Shown: positions 1 through 8,696, counted from the stretch's first letter. The stretch is 64,000 nucleotides of DNA from Anaerolineae bacterium (GCA_022824465.1 JAJDZV010000001.1:1-64000); one strand, 5' to 3'. Numbers and translations: made by a program. The notes: generated from the letters alone by a model not told the origin.

Positions 1-702
1 TTCCAGCACTTTCGTTTCGTAGCCCCACATCTGCAGATCCTGCCCGGTATCGGTGATCCAGAAATGCACCGTCGAGTCCTGGTCGCCAGTGGCGATGTAT
101 TTGCCATCGGGGCTCCATTCCAGTGTGAGCGTCGACCCCTGCCATTCAAAACGGCGCAGCGCTTCCGCCGCTTCCGGGTCATACAGCAGGATTCCATTGT
201 AGGCGGAGATGGCGAACTGTACCCCGTCACGGCGCCACTTGATATCGGTAATCGTGCTGTTCGCATCGGGATACTCGCGGATCAATTCCCCGCTGCTGTT
301 CCACAGTCGCAGTTTGCGCCCGGCGGCCGACACCAGCCAATCACCCACTGGGCTGAATGCGACGCGCTCCACCCAGCTTGCCCCGCCCGCCACTTCAGAT
401 GTCTGGGCGCCGGTCTCGACATCCCAGAGCCGCAGCTTGCCGTCTTGACCGACACTCGCGAGGAGGCGGCTGTCATTGCGCCAGGAAATCGCCATCGTAT
501 CCAGGGCATGACCGGGCAACTTGTGCTGAACCGCGCCGTCCTCGCCATTAAACAGCGTGATTGGTCCCGATACCCCCGCAACCGCCAGGCTCTTGCCATC
601 CGGCGACCAGGCCAGCCCAATCGGATGATCGTCAATGTTGGCGCGCCATAATGCCTTTAGCGCTGGCTGCGCCTGTTTGGACTTGCGCTTGCGCCGCATC
701 AT
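1..702 (-). CDS. WD40 beta-propeller protein (partial, runs off left edge)
   Basis: Only the first 234 codons are visible. They form WD40-type blades: SPDGK turns near residues 33 and 205, and blade-ending strands such as LRLWD and LRLWN. The N-terminus is basic (MMRRKRKSKQ) with no signal peptide or membrane segment, so a cytosolic protein is expected. The chosen ATG overlaps the stop of the upstream GTPase gene (ATGA), which implies translational coupling and makes this the next member of the zinc operon. WD40 propellers are usually binding platforms; no ligand or partner can be read here. Periplasmic propeller zinc chaperones (AztD) are known, but the missing export signal argues against that role. 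Confidence 0.8.
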   Translation of the reverse strand, partial: MMRRKRKSKQAQPALKALWRANIDDHPIGLAWSPDGKSLAVAGVSGPITLFNGEDGAVQHKLPGHALDTMAISWRNDSRLLASVGQDGKLRLWDVETGAQTSEVAGGASWVERVAFSPVGDWLVSAAGRKLRLWNSSGELIREYPDANSTITDIKWRRDGVQFAISAYNGILLYDPEAAEALRRFEWQGSTLTLEWSPDGKYIATGDQDSTVHFWITDTGQDLQMWGYETKVLE

Positions 703-2057
703 GCTGCCAGGCATTCGCGGAAGCCGTTCTCCAGCGCAGCTCGATCCAGGTTGCGCCCGATAAAGATCAGCTTGTTTTGACGCAGTTCCTTCCCCCAGGG
801 GCGATCGGGGCGACCATCAAATAGCATATGCACCGCCTGGAATACGAAGCGCTGATCCCAACCGCGTACGCTCAACACGCCTTTCATACGGAAGATGTCC
901 GGTCCCTGTACCTGCAGGAGCTGGCTGAGCCAGCTATTGAGCTTCTCTAACTGGAGATCGCCAGGGAGGGTGATGCCAACGGATGTCACTTCTTCGTCAT
1001 GTTCGTGATCGGGCTTGTACTCGCGGGTCTCGAGCGGCTCAAGCACCGACTCCGCGCCGCGCAAGATCGCGTCGAATTCATCCGGGTGATGTTCGGTGAA
1101 GAGCATGTAATAGCCCGGCTGTTGGATCTCGATATTGAAGACAGTCTCACCGCTTTCATTCAGCATCAGTTGGTTGTACTGTCCTTTGCCAAGGCGCGTC
1201 ATTTCACCTGCCTCTACCGCCTGCTCATCGTCAGAGAAGGTTAGCACCGCGTCCATCAGCGTCGCTTCCTTCGCCGCCAAGCCCGTATTCGCCAGCGGCA
1301 GCAGCGCGGCGCCCATTGACGGGTCAGGCCCTTCACCCATCACCCATTCGTAAGCCCCTCTGTTGAGCTGATAGATACCCGACCATTCAAAGGGGTATTC
1401 CGGCTCCATGAACTTCGGATCGATTTCCAGAGCCCGGTCGAGGTTGAAGCCGCCCACATTCAGGATCTTGTCCATCTCAACCACGGCATCGCGGCTGCGG
1501 TAGATTTTCGCCATGCTGTTCATGCTTTTGATGCGGGCTTCGAGCTTCTCGAGGTCTTCCGGCGCGACCAGATCAATCTTGTTGAGCAAGATCACATCAG
1601 CAAAGGCAACCTGTTCTTTGGCTTCGTCGCTGTCGTCAATATGCTCCCAGATATGCTTGGCGTCGACCAAGGTGACAATCGCATCCAAATGGAGCTTCTG
1701 CTGCATGTCATCATCGACGTAGAAGGTCTGCGCGACGGGACCGGGATCGGCCATGCCGGTGGTTTCGATCATGATGTAATCAAACTTGTCGCGGCGTTTC
1801 ATCAGATGGCCGAGGATGCGAATCAAATCACCCCGCACGGTGCAGCAGATACAGCCGTTGTTCATCTCGAAGATTTCTTCTTCCGCGCCAATGACCAGAT
1901 CGTTGTCGATGCCGACCTCGCCAAATTCGTTCTCAATCACCGCGATTTTTTTGCCGTGATTTTCGGTCAGGATGCGGTTGAGCAGTGTGGTTTTGCCCGA
2001 CCCCAGAAAGCCGGTCAGCACCGTAACGGGAACTCGCGATTCAGCAGTATTCATCAT
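699..2057 (-). CDS. COG0523/CobW-family GTP-binding protein, probable zinc metallochaperone
   Basis: A full-length COG0523 G3E-family GTPase of 452 residues. The P-loop GFLGSGKT is at residues 16-23, the family metal motif GCICC at about 68-72, and a TTGMADP switch region and LLNKIDL guanine-recognition motif follow. The C-terminal half matches the CobW_C region, ending in GKELRQNKLIFIGR. The family inserts or delivers metals (zinc, cobalt, nickel) using GTP hydrolysis. Placement behind a Fur-family regulator suggests zinc supply under limitation; that substrate is inference. AGGAG lies 8 bases before the start. The stop overlaps the start of the WD40 gene. A degenerate paralogue lies immediately upstream in the same operon. 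Confidence 0.92.
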   Translation of the reverse strand: MMNTAESRVPVTVLTGFLGSGKTTLLNRILTENHGKKIAVIENEFGEVGIDNDLVIGAEEEIFEMNNGCICCTVRGDLIRILGHLMKRRDKFDYIMIETTGMADPGPVAQTFYVDDDMQQKLHLDAIVTLVDAKHIWEHIDDSDEAKEQVAFADVILLNKIDLVAPEDLEKLEARIKSMNSMAKIYRSRDAVVEMDKILNVGGFNLDRALEIDPKFMEPEYPFEWSGIYQLNRGAYEWVMGEGPDPSMGAALLPLANTGLAAKEATLMDAVLTFSDDEQAVEAGEMTRLGKGQYNQLMLNESGETVFNIEIQQPGYYMLFTEHHPDEFDAILRGAESVLEPLETREYKPDHEHDEEVTSVGITLPGDLQLEKLNSWLSQLLQVQGPDIFRMKGVLSVRGWDQRFVFQAVHMLFDGRPDRPWGKELRQNKLIFIGRNLDRAALENGFRECLAA

Positions 2058-2187
2058 GGTTCTTTCTCCTCATTTTGACTGTCGTATTCGTACAGAAGTA
2101 AATCCAAGAAAATAATGTGAATTTGTAGGGGTGTTTCAGCGGGTCGCGTAGAACACTGCCCATCTACCGCCCCTTCACCGAATTCAC

Positions 2188-2212
2188 GGGCGACCCACCG
2201 GGTCGCCCCTAC
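2188..2212. repeat. REP-like palindrome (GTAGGGGCG family)
   Basis: GGGCGACCC and GGGTCGCCC form a perfect 9-base inverted repeat around ACC, followed by CTAC. This matches the palindromes flanking the RAYT transposase at 33.6-34.3 kb. A partial second copy (TGTAGGGGTGTTTCAGCGG) lies about 60 bases to the left, so the gap between the two COG0523 genes holds a small palindrome cluster. It may also form a hairpin in the operon mRNA. Confidence 0.75.
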
Positions 2213-2238
2213 CAATTTGGGATATGACCGGCTTTGCA

Positions 2239-2703
2239 TCAACCAGGCAGCGCTTCCTGCCCAAACGCGGCATGGACAGCCTCCGGGAAATCAAATGGCT
2301 CATAAACTTGAACATCGCTATAAGACTCCAGTTTCCGCGTCAGATGCGGGTTGTGATTCTGAGTCAGATTATCAATGAGGGACACTGTCGTAATCTGAAC
2401 GCGCTCACTCCGCAAGCTATCCAGAATCGACGCCAGCGCCCCCGGGTCCGCCATCGCTGAGACCGGCAGAAGCGCATAATCAGCATCCAGCCGGCCTAGC
2501 TGGGAGATCAGCGCCGCCGCCAGCGAGCAGCAGACACAGCCGCCAGCCAGCCGCTGGCGCCTTACCCCGGCTATCGCCAGCGGCGCGTCGCTATTGTCAA
2601 GCAGCGCGAGGCGGTCAGTTTCCTCAGACAGCGCTTCAATGAGGGCCTGCGTGAACCTGGCCTTTGGCTGATGCGGCATCCCGATGATGACGATCAACTG
2701 CAT
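2239..2703 (-). CDS. Short degenerate COG0523-like protein without a P-loop
   Basis: A protein of 154 residues colinear with the N-terminal third of the neighbouring GTPase. It keeps the metal-type motif GGCVCC at about residues 54-59 and a MADPGALASIL segment matching MADPGPVAQTF of the full protein. The nucleotide site is lost: where the neighbour reads GFLGSGKT this one reads GMPHQPKA, with the lysine kept but the P-loop glycines gone. It ends before the NKxD motif. It therefore probably cannot hydrolyse GTP. The intact frame, conserved cysteines and tight spacing to the upstream gene (2 bases) suggest a working metal-binding or regulatory subunit rather than a decayed gene. This is inference. 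Confidence 0.7.
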   Translation of the reverse strand: MQLIVIIGMPHQPKARFTQALIEALSEETDRLALLDNSDAPLAIAGVRRQRLAGGCVCCSLAAALISQLGRLDADYALLPVSAMADPGALASILDSLRSERVQITTVSLIDNLTQNHNPHLTRKLESYSDVQVYEPFDFPEAVHAAFGQEALPG

Positions 2704-2705
2704 GG

Positions 2706-3866
2706 CTACTCGCCCGCTGCGAAGGCGCCATCCAGCGCAAATAACGGGCGGTAGGCATCATGCCCGGCGCCGTAGGTTTGATCCATCAAAGCCGCGTACT
2801 CGGCAGCATGGGCTGGATTGCTGCGCCAGCGCACACCGAGATATTCCGCCGCCTTGACGATGCCCAGCACACCGTGTTTGATCTCCTCTAAGCTGTAATC
2901 CGGCCCCACCGGGACGTAGAACCAGCGGGCGAGGTTCGCCGCCGTTCCCCGGTGATCCGGCGCGCCGTCAGCGCGCAGCGCGGCGTAATGCAGAGGTTGA
3001 ATCTGCGGCAGCCAGCGCACGGGCGTATTCTCCTGCTCAACGTAGGCGTAAAACGTGGCGGCATCGCACTCGGGCGGAATCTGTACCGCGACCGCGGTCG
3101 CCAGCGCCAGACGGTTGGGCTCGTGCGTCGCCAGCCCGGCGGCTTCACGCAGACCGCGCCGTACCTCCGCCAGATTCGCGCTTTGCCGCTGCGCCAGTTC
3201 CGGCAGACGTTCAGCCTGCGCTAAGGCCAAGGCTGCGTTCGGGCGGTCAGCCGCTTGACGCAGAGCTTTCACCTCCGCATAGAGCGCCTCATCGCTGAAG
3301 ACCAGCAGCGCGCCGGAGCGGTCATCAGTATCAGGCAGATGCAAGCCGAAAAGCGTCACCGCCGAGCGCTCGGCCGCGCCGGGAACAGGCAGAGTGTCAG
3401 CGCAATCGAGCCAGGCAGCGTTCCACGGCTGCCACAAGCCGCGCAGCACCTGCGTCCAGGTGAAGGGCGTACCGGAGGCCGCCAGCCGCAGATTCGCGTC
3501 AAAGTCCAGAAAGCGCGGCCGCGCCTTATGATGTTTGACCGACTCGGCCAGGTCGTGGCTGGCATTGGCCGGGATACCGACCCATTCGCCCGGCTGAATC
3601 CTCGCCGCCTGATGCAGCAAGCGGCGAGCGCGGTAAGCATCGCGCGCCAGCAGGACCATCGCGCCGCCCAGTATTTCCGACCATGCCTTTTCGGCGATCT
3701 CTAGCGTCACATCGGCGCGCAAGCTTGCATCAAAGGGCGAGGTCAGCATGTCATCCAGCGGCGGATGAGCGGCATAATCGGCAGCGCGCACCGGCAAACC
3801 GCCCAGCGCCCCCACCGGGCAAAAGCCGCCCAGCCACATTGTTCCCCAGTCGACTGGCAAATTCAT
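2706..3866 (-). CDS. DegT/DnrJ/EryC1-like protein lacking the PLP lysine
   Basis: About 386 residues with the layout of DegT/EryC1 sugar aminotransferases. An early VGIPANASHDLAESVKHH stretch resembles the cofactor-loop region, RFLDFDANLRL the following strand, and VTLFGLHLPDTDDRSGALLV sits where the family has SFFPTKNLG-DGG. The family's lysine is replaced (FGLH), and the usual EDAAQ motif reads LDCAD, so normal PLP chemistry looks unlikely. I chose the internal ATG because AGGAG precedes it by about 9 bases; a TTG 21 bases upstream is possible. It lies between the Fur-family regulator and the degenerate COG0523 gene. Function unknown; a role in zinc homeostasis is inferred from context only. 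Confidence 0.55.
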   Translation of the reverse strand: MNLPVDWGTMWLGGFCPVGALGGLPVRAADYAAHPPLDDMLTSPFDASLRADVTLEIAEKAWSEILGGAMVLLARDAYRARRLLHQAARIQPGEWVGIPANASHDLAESVKHHKARPRFLDFDANLRLAASGTPFTWTQVLRGLWQPWNAAWLDCADTLPVPGAAERSAVTLFGLHLPDTDDRSGALLVFSDEALYAEVKALRQAADRPNAALALAQAERLPELAQRQSANLAEVRRGLREAAGLATHEPNRLALATAVAVQIPPECDAATFYAYVEQENTPVRWLPQIQPLHYAALRADGAPDHRGTAANLARWFYVPVGPDYSLEEIKHGVLGIVKAAEYLGVRWRSNPAHAAEYAALMDQTYGAGHDAYRPLFALDGAFAAGE

Positions 3867-3887
3867 CGCGTTCTTTCTCCTGTACAA

Positions 3888-4328
3888 TTAGGCGTTTTGC
3901 TGACAGTCCGAGCAGGCGCCGAAGAGCTGCAATCGACTTTCGGTGATGTGATGCCCGCTGGTTTGTTCACTCTGCTGAATCAGATCGTTCAGCGGTTGGC
4001 CATCGAGATAATCCGCGCGTCCGCAGTAAAGACAGATGAACAGCATCATCAGTTCTGGCAGGGTCGGCACGAAGTGAGTGCATCCCTGATAGCCGTGAAC
4101 GCGGCGTATCAGGCCCAGGCTTTCGAGTTTCTCGATCATGCGGTAGACCGTCGCCCTGCCGGTTTTCGGACGCGACTGGCGGGCTACTTCCCAAGCCTGC
4201 TCGGCGCTGAGCGGATACTCGCTGTGCGCGAAGATATCGATCAAGGTCTCCTGCACTGATGTCACGCGAAATCCGCTCTCGTCGAGCGCGGTCAGCCAGT
4301 CTTCGGGATTGATCGTGTTGCCGGGCAT
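3888..4328 (-). CDS. Fur-family transcriptional regulator, probably Zur
   Basis: About 146 residues from the internal ATG. The N-terminal winged helix includes SVQETLIDIF and RATVYRMIEKLESLGLI; the C-terminal domain has two CxxC pairs (CLYCG and CSDCQ) that form the structural zinc site of Fur-type proteins. Zur rather than Fur is suggested by the COG0523 genes downstream, which are typical Zur targets. An in-frame ATG at 4370 lies inside an operator palindrome with no ribosome site, so the start at 4328 is preferred, though its own ribosome site is also weak. First gene of the operon and probably autoregulated through the two palindromes upstream. Confidence 0.85.
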   Translation of the reverse strand: MPGNTINPEDWLTALDESGFRVTSVQETLIDIFAHSEYPLSAEQAWEVARQSRPKTGRATVYRMIEKLESLGLIRRVHGYQGCTHFVPTLPELMMLFICLYCGRADYLDGQPLNDLIQQSEQTSGHHITESRLQLFGACSDCQQNA

Positions 4329-4350
4329 GAGCCATCCAGCCTTAGGCTTC

Positions 4351-4402
4351 TTATTGATACCACGTATCATTTACATTCTTATTGATACCAGGTATCAATA
4401 AG
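4351..4402. promoter_or_regulatory. Two tandem palindromic operators, candidate Zur boxes
   Basis: The right site (4378-4402) is a perfect inverted repeat with 12-base arms, CTTATTGATACC and GGTATCAATAAG, around one central A. The left site (4355-4369) has TGATAC and GTATCA around CAC. Centres are 28 bases apart. The TTGATAC/GTATCAA core resembles Fur/Zur/PerR-type boxes. Both lie just upstream of the regulator's start, as expected for autoregulation of the whole leftward operon. Assignment to Zur is inference. Confidence 0.75.
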
Positions 4403-4642
4403 GCTGGCAACAGCGAATTTGAAACCTGTTGAGGATGAGCGTTCGACCTGTAAACGCGCTTTTCGCGCCACTAGCGACTTGTTACGCGCTGGCAGTTACT
4501 ATCTTTCACCCGACCGCCCCGAGTCAGCGCGACTTAATGCCCCTCTAATCCGCACCTAACATACAGGCTTGCCCACTTAACAAGCATGACTTAGGCTAAG
4601 CAGCTATGTTGACCGCCCAGACTTGAGAACAGGAATATCCTG

Positions 4643-5476
4643 ATGGCAAACCCCGCCAAGCCAACTATCCTCTTCACCAACGACGATGGCATACGCTCGC
4701 CCGGCTTATGGGCGGCGGTTGAGGCTTTCAGCGGCTGCGGACGCCTTCTGGTCGCTGCCCCGCGCGAGCAGCAATCGGGCATGGGGCGCAGCATGCCGCA
4801 CTACAGCGAAGGGCGCATCTTCCCTTATGACGCGCCGATCGATTGCGAAGACTGCATCGCCTACGCCGTCGACGGCACGCCGGCGCAAGCGGTGCAGCAT
4901 GCCGTGCTCGAACTGGCGGAGGAGCAGCCGGCCCTGCTGGTCTCAGGCATCAATTATGGCGAAAACACCGGCAACGGCGTCACCATCTCGGGCACGGTGG
5001 GCGCGGCGCTGGAGGGCGCCAGCCTGGGCATTCCCTCCCTGGCGGTTAGCCTGCAAACGCCGACCGACCTGCATCTCAGCCATTCCAACAATGTCGACTT
5101 CAGCCTCGCAGCCGACTTCAGCCGACAAATGGGCGGTTGGCTGATGGCGCATTCCACGCTGCCCGACGATGTTGATGCCCTGAAAATAGACGTGCCCTGG
5201 GGCGCGACCAGCGACACCGAATGGCGTTTAACCCGGCTCTCGCGCCGGCGCGTCTACTGGCCCACCCGCCCCGAGCGGCTGGCGCTGCACGATAGCGCCA
5301 AACTGGGCTACCAGTACAACAGCGATCCCTCAGCCGCCGAGCCGGACAGTGATGTCTACGCCCTGCTGAACGACCGGGTCATCTCGGTCACGCCCATCAG
5401 CCTCGACATGACCTCGCGCACGGACATGTTCCGGCTGAGCCAGATCATGCTGGGCAAACGCGAACTGGGGCGGTAG
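4643..5476 (+). CDS. surE: 5'/3'-nucleotidase SurE
   Basis: A 277-residue SurE survival protein, a metal-dependent phosphatase acting on nucleoside 5'- and 3'-monophosphates. The N-terminal ILFTNDDGI (residues 9-17) supplies the metal-binding Asp pair, and SGINYGENTGNGVTISGTVG around 100-120 is the second family signature. Length fits the family (about 250-280). It is alone on the plus strand, divergent from the zinc operon across about 240 bases. The last 13 codons recur in diverged form at 5799-5840, a trace of a second surE copy. Confidence 0.95.
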   Translation: MANPAKPTILFTNDDGIRSPGLWAAVEAFSGCGRLLVAAPREQQSGMGRSMPHYSEGRIFPYDAPIDCEDCIAYAVDGTPAQAVQHAVLELAEEQPALLVSGINYGENTGNGVTISGTVGAALEGASLGIPSLAVSLQTPTDLHLSHSNNVDFSLAADFSRQMGGWLMAHSTLPDDVDALKIDVPWGATSDTEWRLTRLSRRRVYWPTRPERLALHDSAKLGYQYNSDPSAAEPDSDVYALLNDRVISVTPISLDMTSRTDMFRLSQIMLGKRELGR

Positions 5477-5566
5477 TTGCGCCGCGGCCCGCGCGACTGT
5501 TGGATGCGCCAGCGCAATTATGGTAGAATACAGGCGTGATTAGCGGTCAAAGGGCTGGAGATCTCA

Positions 5567-5761
5567 GTGAGCGAAAAAGCAATGACGCATTCTGAAGCCG
5601 CGCGGTCTAGCGCTGAAGTCGCTGTCGGGAGTTACAGCCGCTTGGCGCGCCTTGAAACCGACATGGAGTGGGTGAAACGCTTGCTCTGGTTCTTGGTTGC
5701 ATTAGTCATTGGCATCTACCTGGATTTGCCCGCTGTAGTACAAGGCTTGATGCCACAGTAG
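5567..5761 (+). CDS. Small single-pass membrane protein, XhlA-like
   Basis: A 64-residue protein starting at GTG with GGAG six bases upstream. A short amphipathic stretch (YSRLARLETDMEWVKRL) is followed by one hydrophobic helix (LLWFLVALVIGIYL) and a short tail. This RLxRLETxMEWVK-then-helix layout resembles hemolysin XhlA-like small proteins, and a second protein of the same plan lies at 13330-13542. No enzyme motif. Function unknown; the ribosome site and helix support a real gene. Confidence 0.55.
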   Translation: MSEKAMTHSEAARSSAEVAVGSYSRLARLETDMEWVKRLLWFLVALVIGIYLDLPAVVQGLMPQ

Positions 5762-5798
5762 TCAACACTGGTGCCGAGAGCCCTGGCCTGGCAACCCG

Positions 5799-5840
5799 AG
5801 CCAGATTATTATGCTCGGCAAGCGCGAGCTGGGGCGGTAG
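5799..5840 (+). pseudogene. Remnant of a second surE (last 13 codons only)
   Basis: The 42 bases read SQIIMLGKRELGR-stop, nearly identical to the SurE tail SQIMLGKRELGR-stop at 5438-5476. Differences are mostly third-position changes (ctg/ctc, aaa/aag, gaa/gag) plus one extra codon, which suggests the copy was once under coding selection. There is no start or upstream SurE sequence, so it is not a gene now. It lies between the small membrane gene and the beta-helix gene. Confidence 0.65.
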
Positions 5841-5875
5841 CTTCGCCACAGAGGCGCAGAGGGCACAGAGCTAAT

Positions 5876-7702
5876 CTATTGGCTGGCGGCCCATGCCTGG
5901 CTGTCGGAATTCTCAGGAATGTACTCTATCGCGCCGATGTCACAGGCAGCGCCTTGTGGTCGCGGCGTGCCGATTTGGTCTGTAGCCAAGTTCTGGTCAC
6001 AATCGACCGCGTCGATTGCGGGACTGTCCGGCAGCAGCGGAAAGTAGCTCGGCGCGCCGTCATCGGGCGTCACGAGTCCGCCAAGTTTGGGATCGCCCGT
6101 TAGCGCCGTAGCGCATGATCCGTCCGAGATCAGATTGTCGCTGTTCTCCGCCAGCGCACCCGCGCATTGGCCCCATTCGCCGGCGACGATACTGTTGCGA
6201 AGGCGAATCTCCGCGTCGACGTATACGACTATGGAGTGGCCGCGTTCGGCCCTGTTGTCGACCATCGTTACGTGCGTTGCGTCTGCGCTTGACGCCAGGA
6301 AAAGATTGAGCGCGCCGCCAAATCCGCTGGCGTGGTTGCCGCTGAATGTCGAGTTGCTGATGACGTATGTCGCCGGGTCGGGAAAGTCCGCCAGGGCGCC
6401 ACCATAGCCAGCTTGGTTGTCACCGAAACTGCTTCCCCTTATGGTTGCCTCCGCTCCCCCCAATGCAATCGCGCCGCCCATTTCCTCTGCTTGGTTGGCC
6501 ACAAACCAACTGTTGCTTATCTCAAGCTCGGCATTAGTGGTCCCCAGGATTGCCCCGGCAGACGAAGCGGAAGTATTCTGCTCGAGAACGCTATCGCGGA
6601 CAATCAGCTTGCCGCCAAAGCCCCACACGGCGCCGGCGATACTGGCCGAATTCCGCCTTAGTTCACTGTGCTCAATTGTCACCGTACCGTGTTCGCTGAC
6701 GAGCGCGCCCGCGGCTTCCGCTTGATTGTCGCTGAGCTCGGTGTTGCTAATCGTGGCTTTGCCCCCGATTGTACCGATCGCGCCACCAGCCCCATCGGCG
6801 CTGTTGCCGCTTAAACTACCGGTGCTGAGGCTCAAATCGGCATCCTCTGTGTAGATAGCGCCACCGTCTTCCTGTGCGTAATTTCCATCAAAGATGCTGT
6901 TCTTGATGACTATGGCGGCCGTTTCGTAGAAGATCGCGCCGCCGTTTTCTTTCGCGCGATTATCCGTGAAATTGCAGCCGCTGATCGTCAATGGCCCATC
7001 CTCGCCACCGATGGCGCCGCCATCCAGGTCGGACGAATTGTGACGAAAGACGCTGTCGGTAATCGTCACGTCTCCACCCTGATTGCCGATCGCGCCATTG
7101 AAGTAAGCTCGATTATTGCTGAAAGCGCTGTCACTTATCGACGCTTGCGCTTCCAAGATGACGATGGCAGCGGCAGCGCCCTCTGCTACATTATCTTCGA
7201 AAGTCGAGCCTGACACAGTCAAGGTGCCCCACTGCACAGCCATCGCGCCGCCGCTCACTTCGGCCCTGTTGCCTCGCAGCACCGAGTCGATTATGGTCAA
7301 GTTCGCATTGTTGGCGAATATAGCGCCACCGTATCGCGTACTGCCCCCTGTCATGGTCAAATTACTAACGGTGAGCGTACCCTCCAGGACCTCAAATATA
7401 TTGAACTCGTCAGCTCCGCTTATCGTGCGGTTGGCGCCGGCAATGGTGAGTTCGCTGCTAATCGGCGGCAACTTCGCAGTCAGCGTCACATCCCGGGTCA
7501 GCCGGATCGTGTCCGCGCCATCACCGGCCGGGCAGCCGCCGACAGCTGCGTCCGTGTTCGCCGCCTCAATCGCGTCGGCCAGGGTACAGCCCGCGTCTAC
7601 TACGATATCTGCCGCACGCGCCTTCGGTATGGCGAATAATAAGAGCAGCGCCAAGGACATCAACAGAACGGGCGCTCGCAGACCGAAACTCGCCTTCTTC
7701 AT
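5876..7702 (-). CDS. Secreted right-handed beta-helix protein with choice-of-anchor Q-type C-terminus
   Basis: About 608 residues. A signal peptide (basic MKK start, hydrophobic run LLMSLALLLLFAIPKARA) is followed by a long set of parallel beta-helix coils with GGAI/GGAM turns and N-rich ladders (for example SGGAMAV, DGGAIGG, NGGAIFY, GGAIYTE), as in polymorphic-membrane-protein and pectin-lyase-like folds. The end, LPDSPAIDAVDCDQ...IGTPRPQGAACDIGAIEY, is the choice-of-anchor Q pattern of surface proteins. Expected to be exported and surface-associated; substrate unknown. The ATG at 7702, with AGG about 10 bases upstream, is preferred over a TTG two codons earlier. Transcribed toward the surE remnant and apparently monocistronic. 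Confidence 0.85.
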   Translation of the reverse strand: MKKASFGLRAPVLLMSLALLLLFAIPKARAADIVVDAGCTLADAIEAANTDAAVGGCPAGDGADTIRLTRDVTLTAKLPPISSELTIAGANRTISGADEFNIFEVLEGTLTVSNLTMTGGSTRYGGAIFANNANLTIIDSVLRGNRAEVSGGAMAVQWGTLTVSGSTFEDNVAEGAAAAIVILEAQASISDSAFSNNRAYFNGAIGNQGGDVTITDSVFRHNSSDLDGGAIGGEDGPLTISGCNFTDNRAKENGGAIFYETAAIVIKNSIFDGNYAQEDGGAIYTEDADLSLSTGSLSGNSADGAGGAIGTIGGKATISNTELSDNQAEAAGALVSEHGTVTIEHSELRRNSASIAGAVWGFGGKLIVRDSVLEQNTSASSAGAILGTTNAELEISNSWFVANQAEEMGGAIALGGAEATIRGSSFGDNQAGYGGALADFPDPATYVISNSTFSGNHASGFGGALNLFLASSADATHVTMVDNRAERGHSIVVYVDAEIRLRNSIVAGEWGQCAGALAENSDNLISDGSCATALTGDPKLGGLVTPDDGAPSYFPLLPDSPAIDAVDCDQNLATDQIGTPRPQGAACDIGAIEYIPENSDSQAWAASQ

Positions 7703-7892
7703 TGTCAATCAACCTGTTGTAGCCCTATGAAATTGCTGGCATTCCAGTCTAGCTCAAGCCGAAGCCGCACGACCAGCAATGTCCGCGCGCCGTATGCCAA
7801 GCGTAGGCTGAATTGAAGTTTCGGCAATACCAGCAGGTTCAGGCAGCTAAAGCGTCGCGCTAGCTCTTATCCGTTACTTTTAGCCCATTTGG

Positions 7893-8696
7893 CTAATCGT
7901 CCAGCGCCGCCTCCACTTCGCGCTTCCAGCTCCCCGCAACGATCACGCCATGCTCCTTCAAGCCGCCGGAGGCTTGCTCGCCCGTCAGGTAGGGCCGCTT
8001 GCCCAGCGGGAAGCCGCTCTTCGCCGTCGCGTCCATCGCGCCGTTGATGAAGTGCAGCGCCACGCCGGCGCGTTCATGCTCGGTCGTATTCGCCAGCGTG
8101 CAATGCGCCACGCCATAAGCGAAGAAAGCCACGCCCCCGGCCGGCAGCTCTATCGCTACCGCTTCGTCCTCGGGCGGATAGCAGCGGATATGGTGGTCGC
8201 TGTAAGGGTCGCGGCTGTGCTCGTAGGCCACGCGGTAGCTGCCCGGGATAACGTGGATCGTGCCGTTGGCCACGGTGGCGTCGTGCACCGCCGTCCACAT
8301 CGCCGTGCCCTTTAGCGGTTCGTCGATCTGGAAATAAGCGTTGTCCTGATGCCAGTTGGTGCCCATGCCCTGCTTGCCCGGTTTCAGGAATACCTGGTCT
8401 AGATGCAGCACGACCGGGTCGCCGATCAGCTGGCGCACGGCCGCAATCGCTTTGTCAGCGAAGGGCATGGCGCGGTAAAGCGCGCTGTGCGGGAACATGG
8501 GGCAGAGCTGCAAGTTGACCTGCTCGTCCGACGGCGTGGCGCCATCGCCAGCTGTGGCGACATTGCGCAGCAGGCCCGCGGCTTTGAGTCGCTCCAGTTC
8601 CAGGCGCATCGCCCGCACTTCGCGTTCGGACCAGAAGTCGTCTTTGGCGACCCAGCCTTCGCCCCGGAATTGTTCGATTTCGGATCGGGTGAACAT
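7893..8696 (-). CDS. Phytanoyl-CoA dioxygenase (PhyH) family protein
   Basis: 267 residues of the Fe(II)/2-oxoglutarate-dependent PhyH family. The iron triad is visible as WHQD (His and Asp of the HxD pair) near residue 117 and a later AHCTL histidine near 198. An arginine in ERAGVALHF fits the 2-oxoglutarate contact. HVIPGSYR is a typical family loop. Members hydroxylate varied small molecules; the substrate cannot be read here. It stands alone between the beta-helix and FtsX-like genes, all leftward. Confidence 0.88.
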   Translation of the reverse strand: MFTRSEIEQFRGEGWVAKDDFWSEREVRAMRLELERLKAAGLLRNVATAGDGATPSDEQVNLQLCPMFPHSALYRAMPFADKAIAAVRQLIGDPVVLHLDQVFLKPGKQGMGTNWHQDNAYFQIDEPLKGTAMWTAVHDATVANGTIHVIPGSYRVAYEHSRDPYSDHHIRCYPPEDEAVAIELPAGGVAFFAYGVAHCTLANTTEHERAGVALHFINGAMDATAKSGFPLGKRPYLTGEQASGGLKEHGVIVAGSWKREVEAALDD

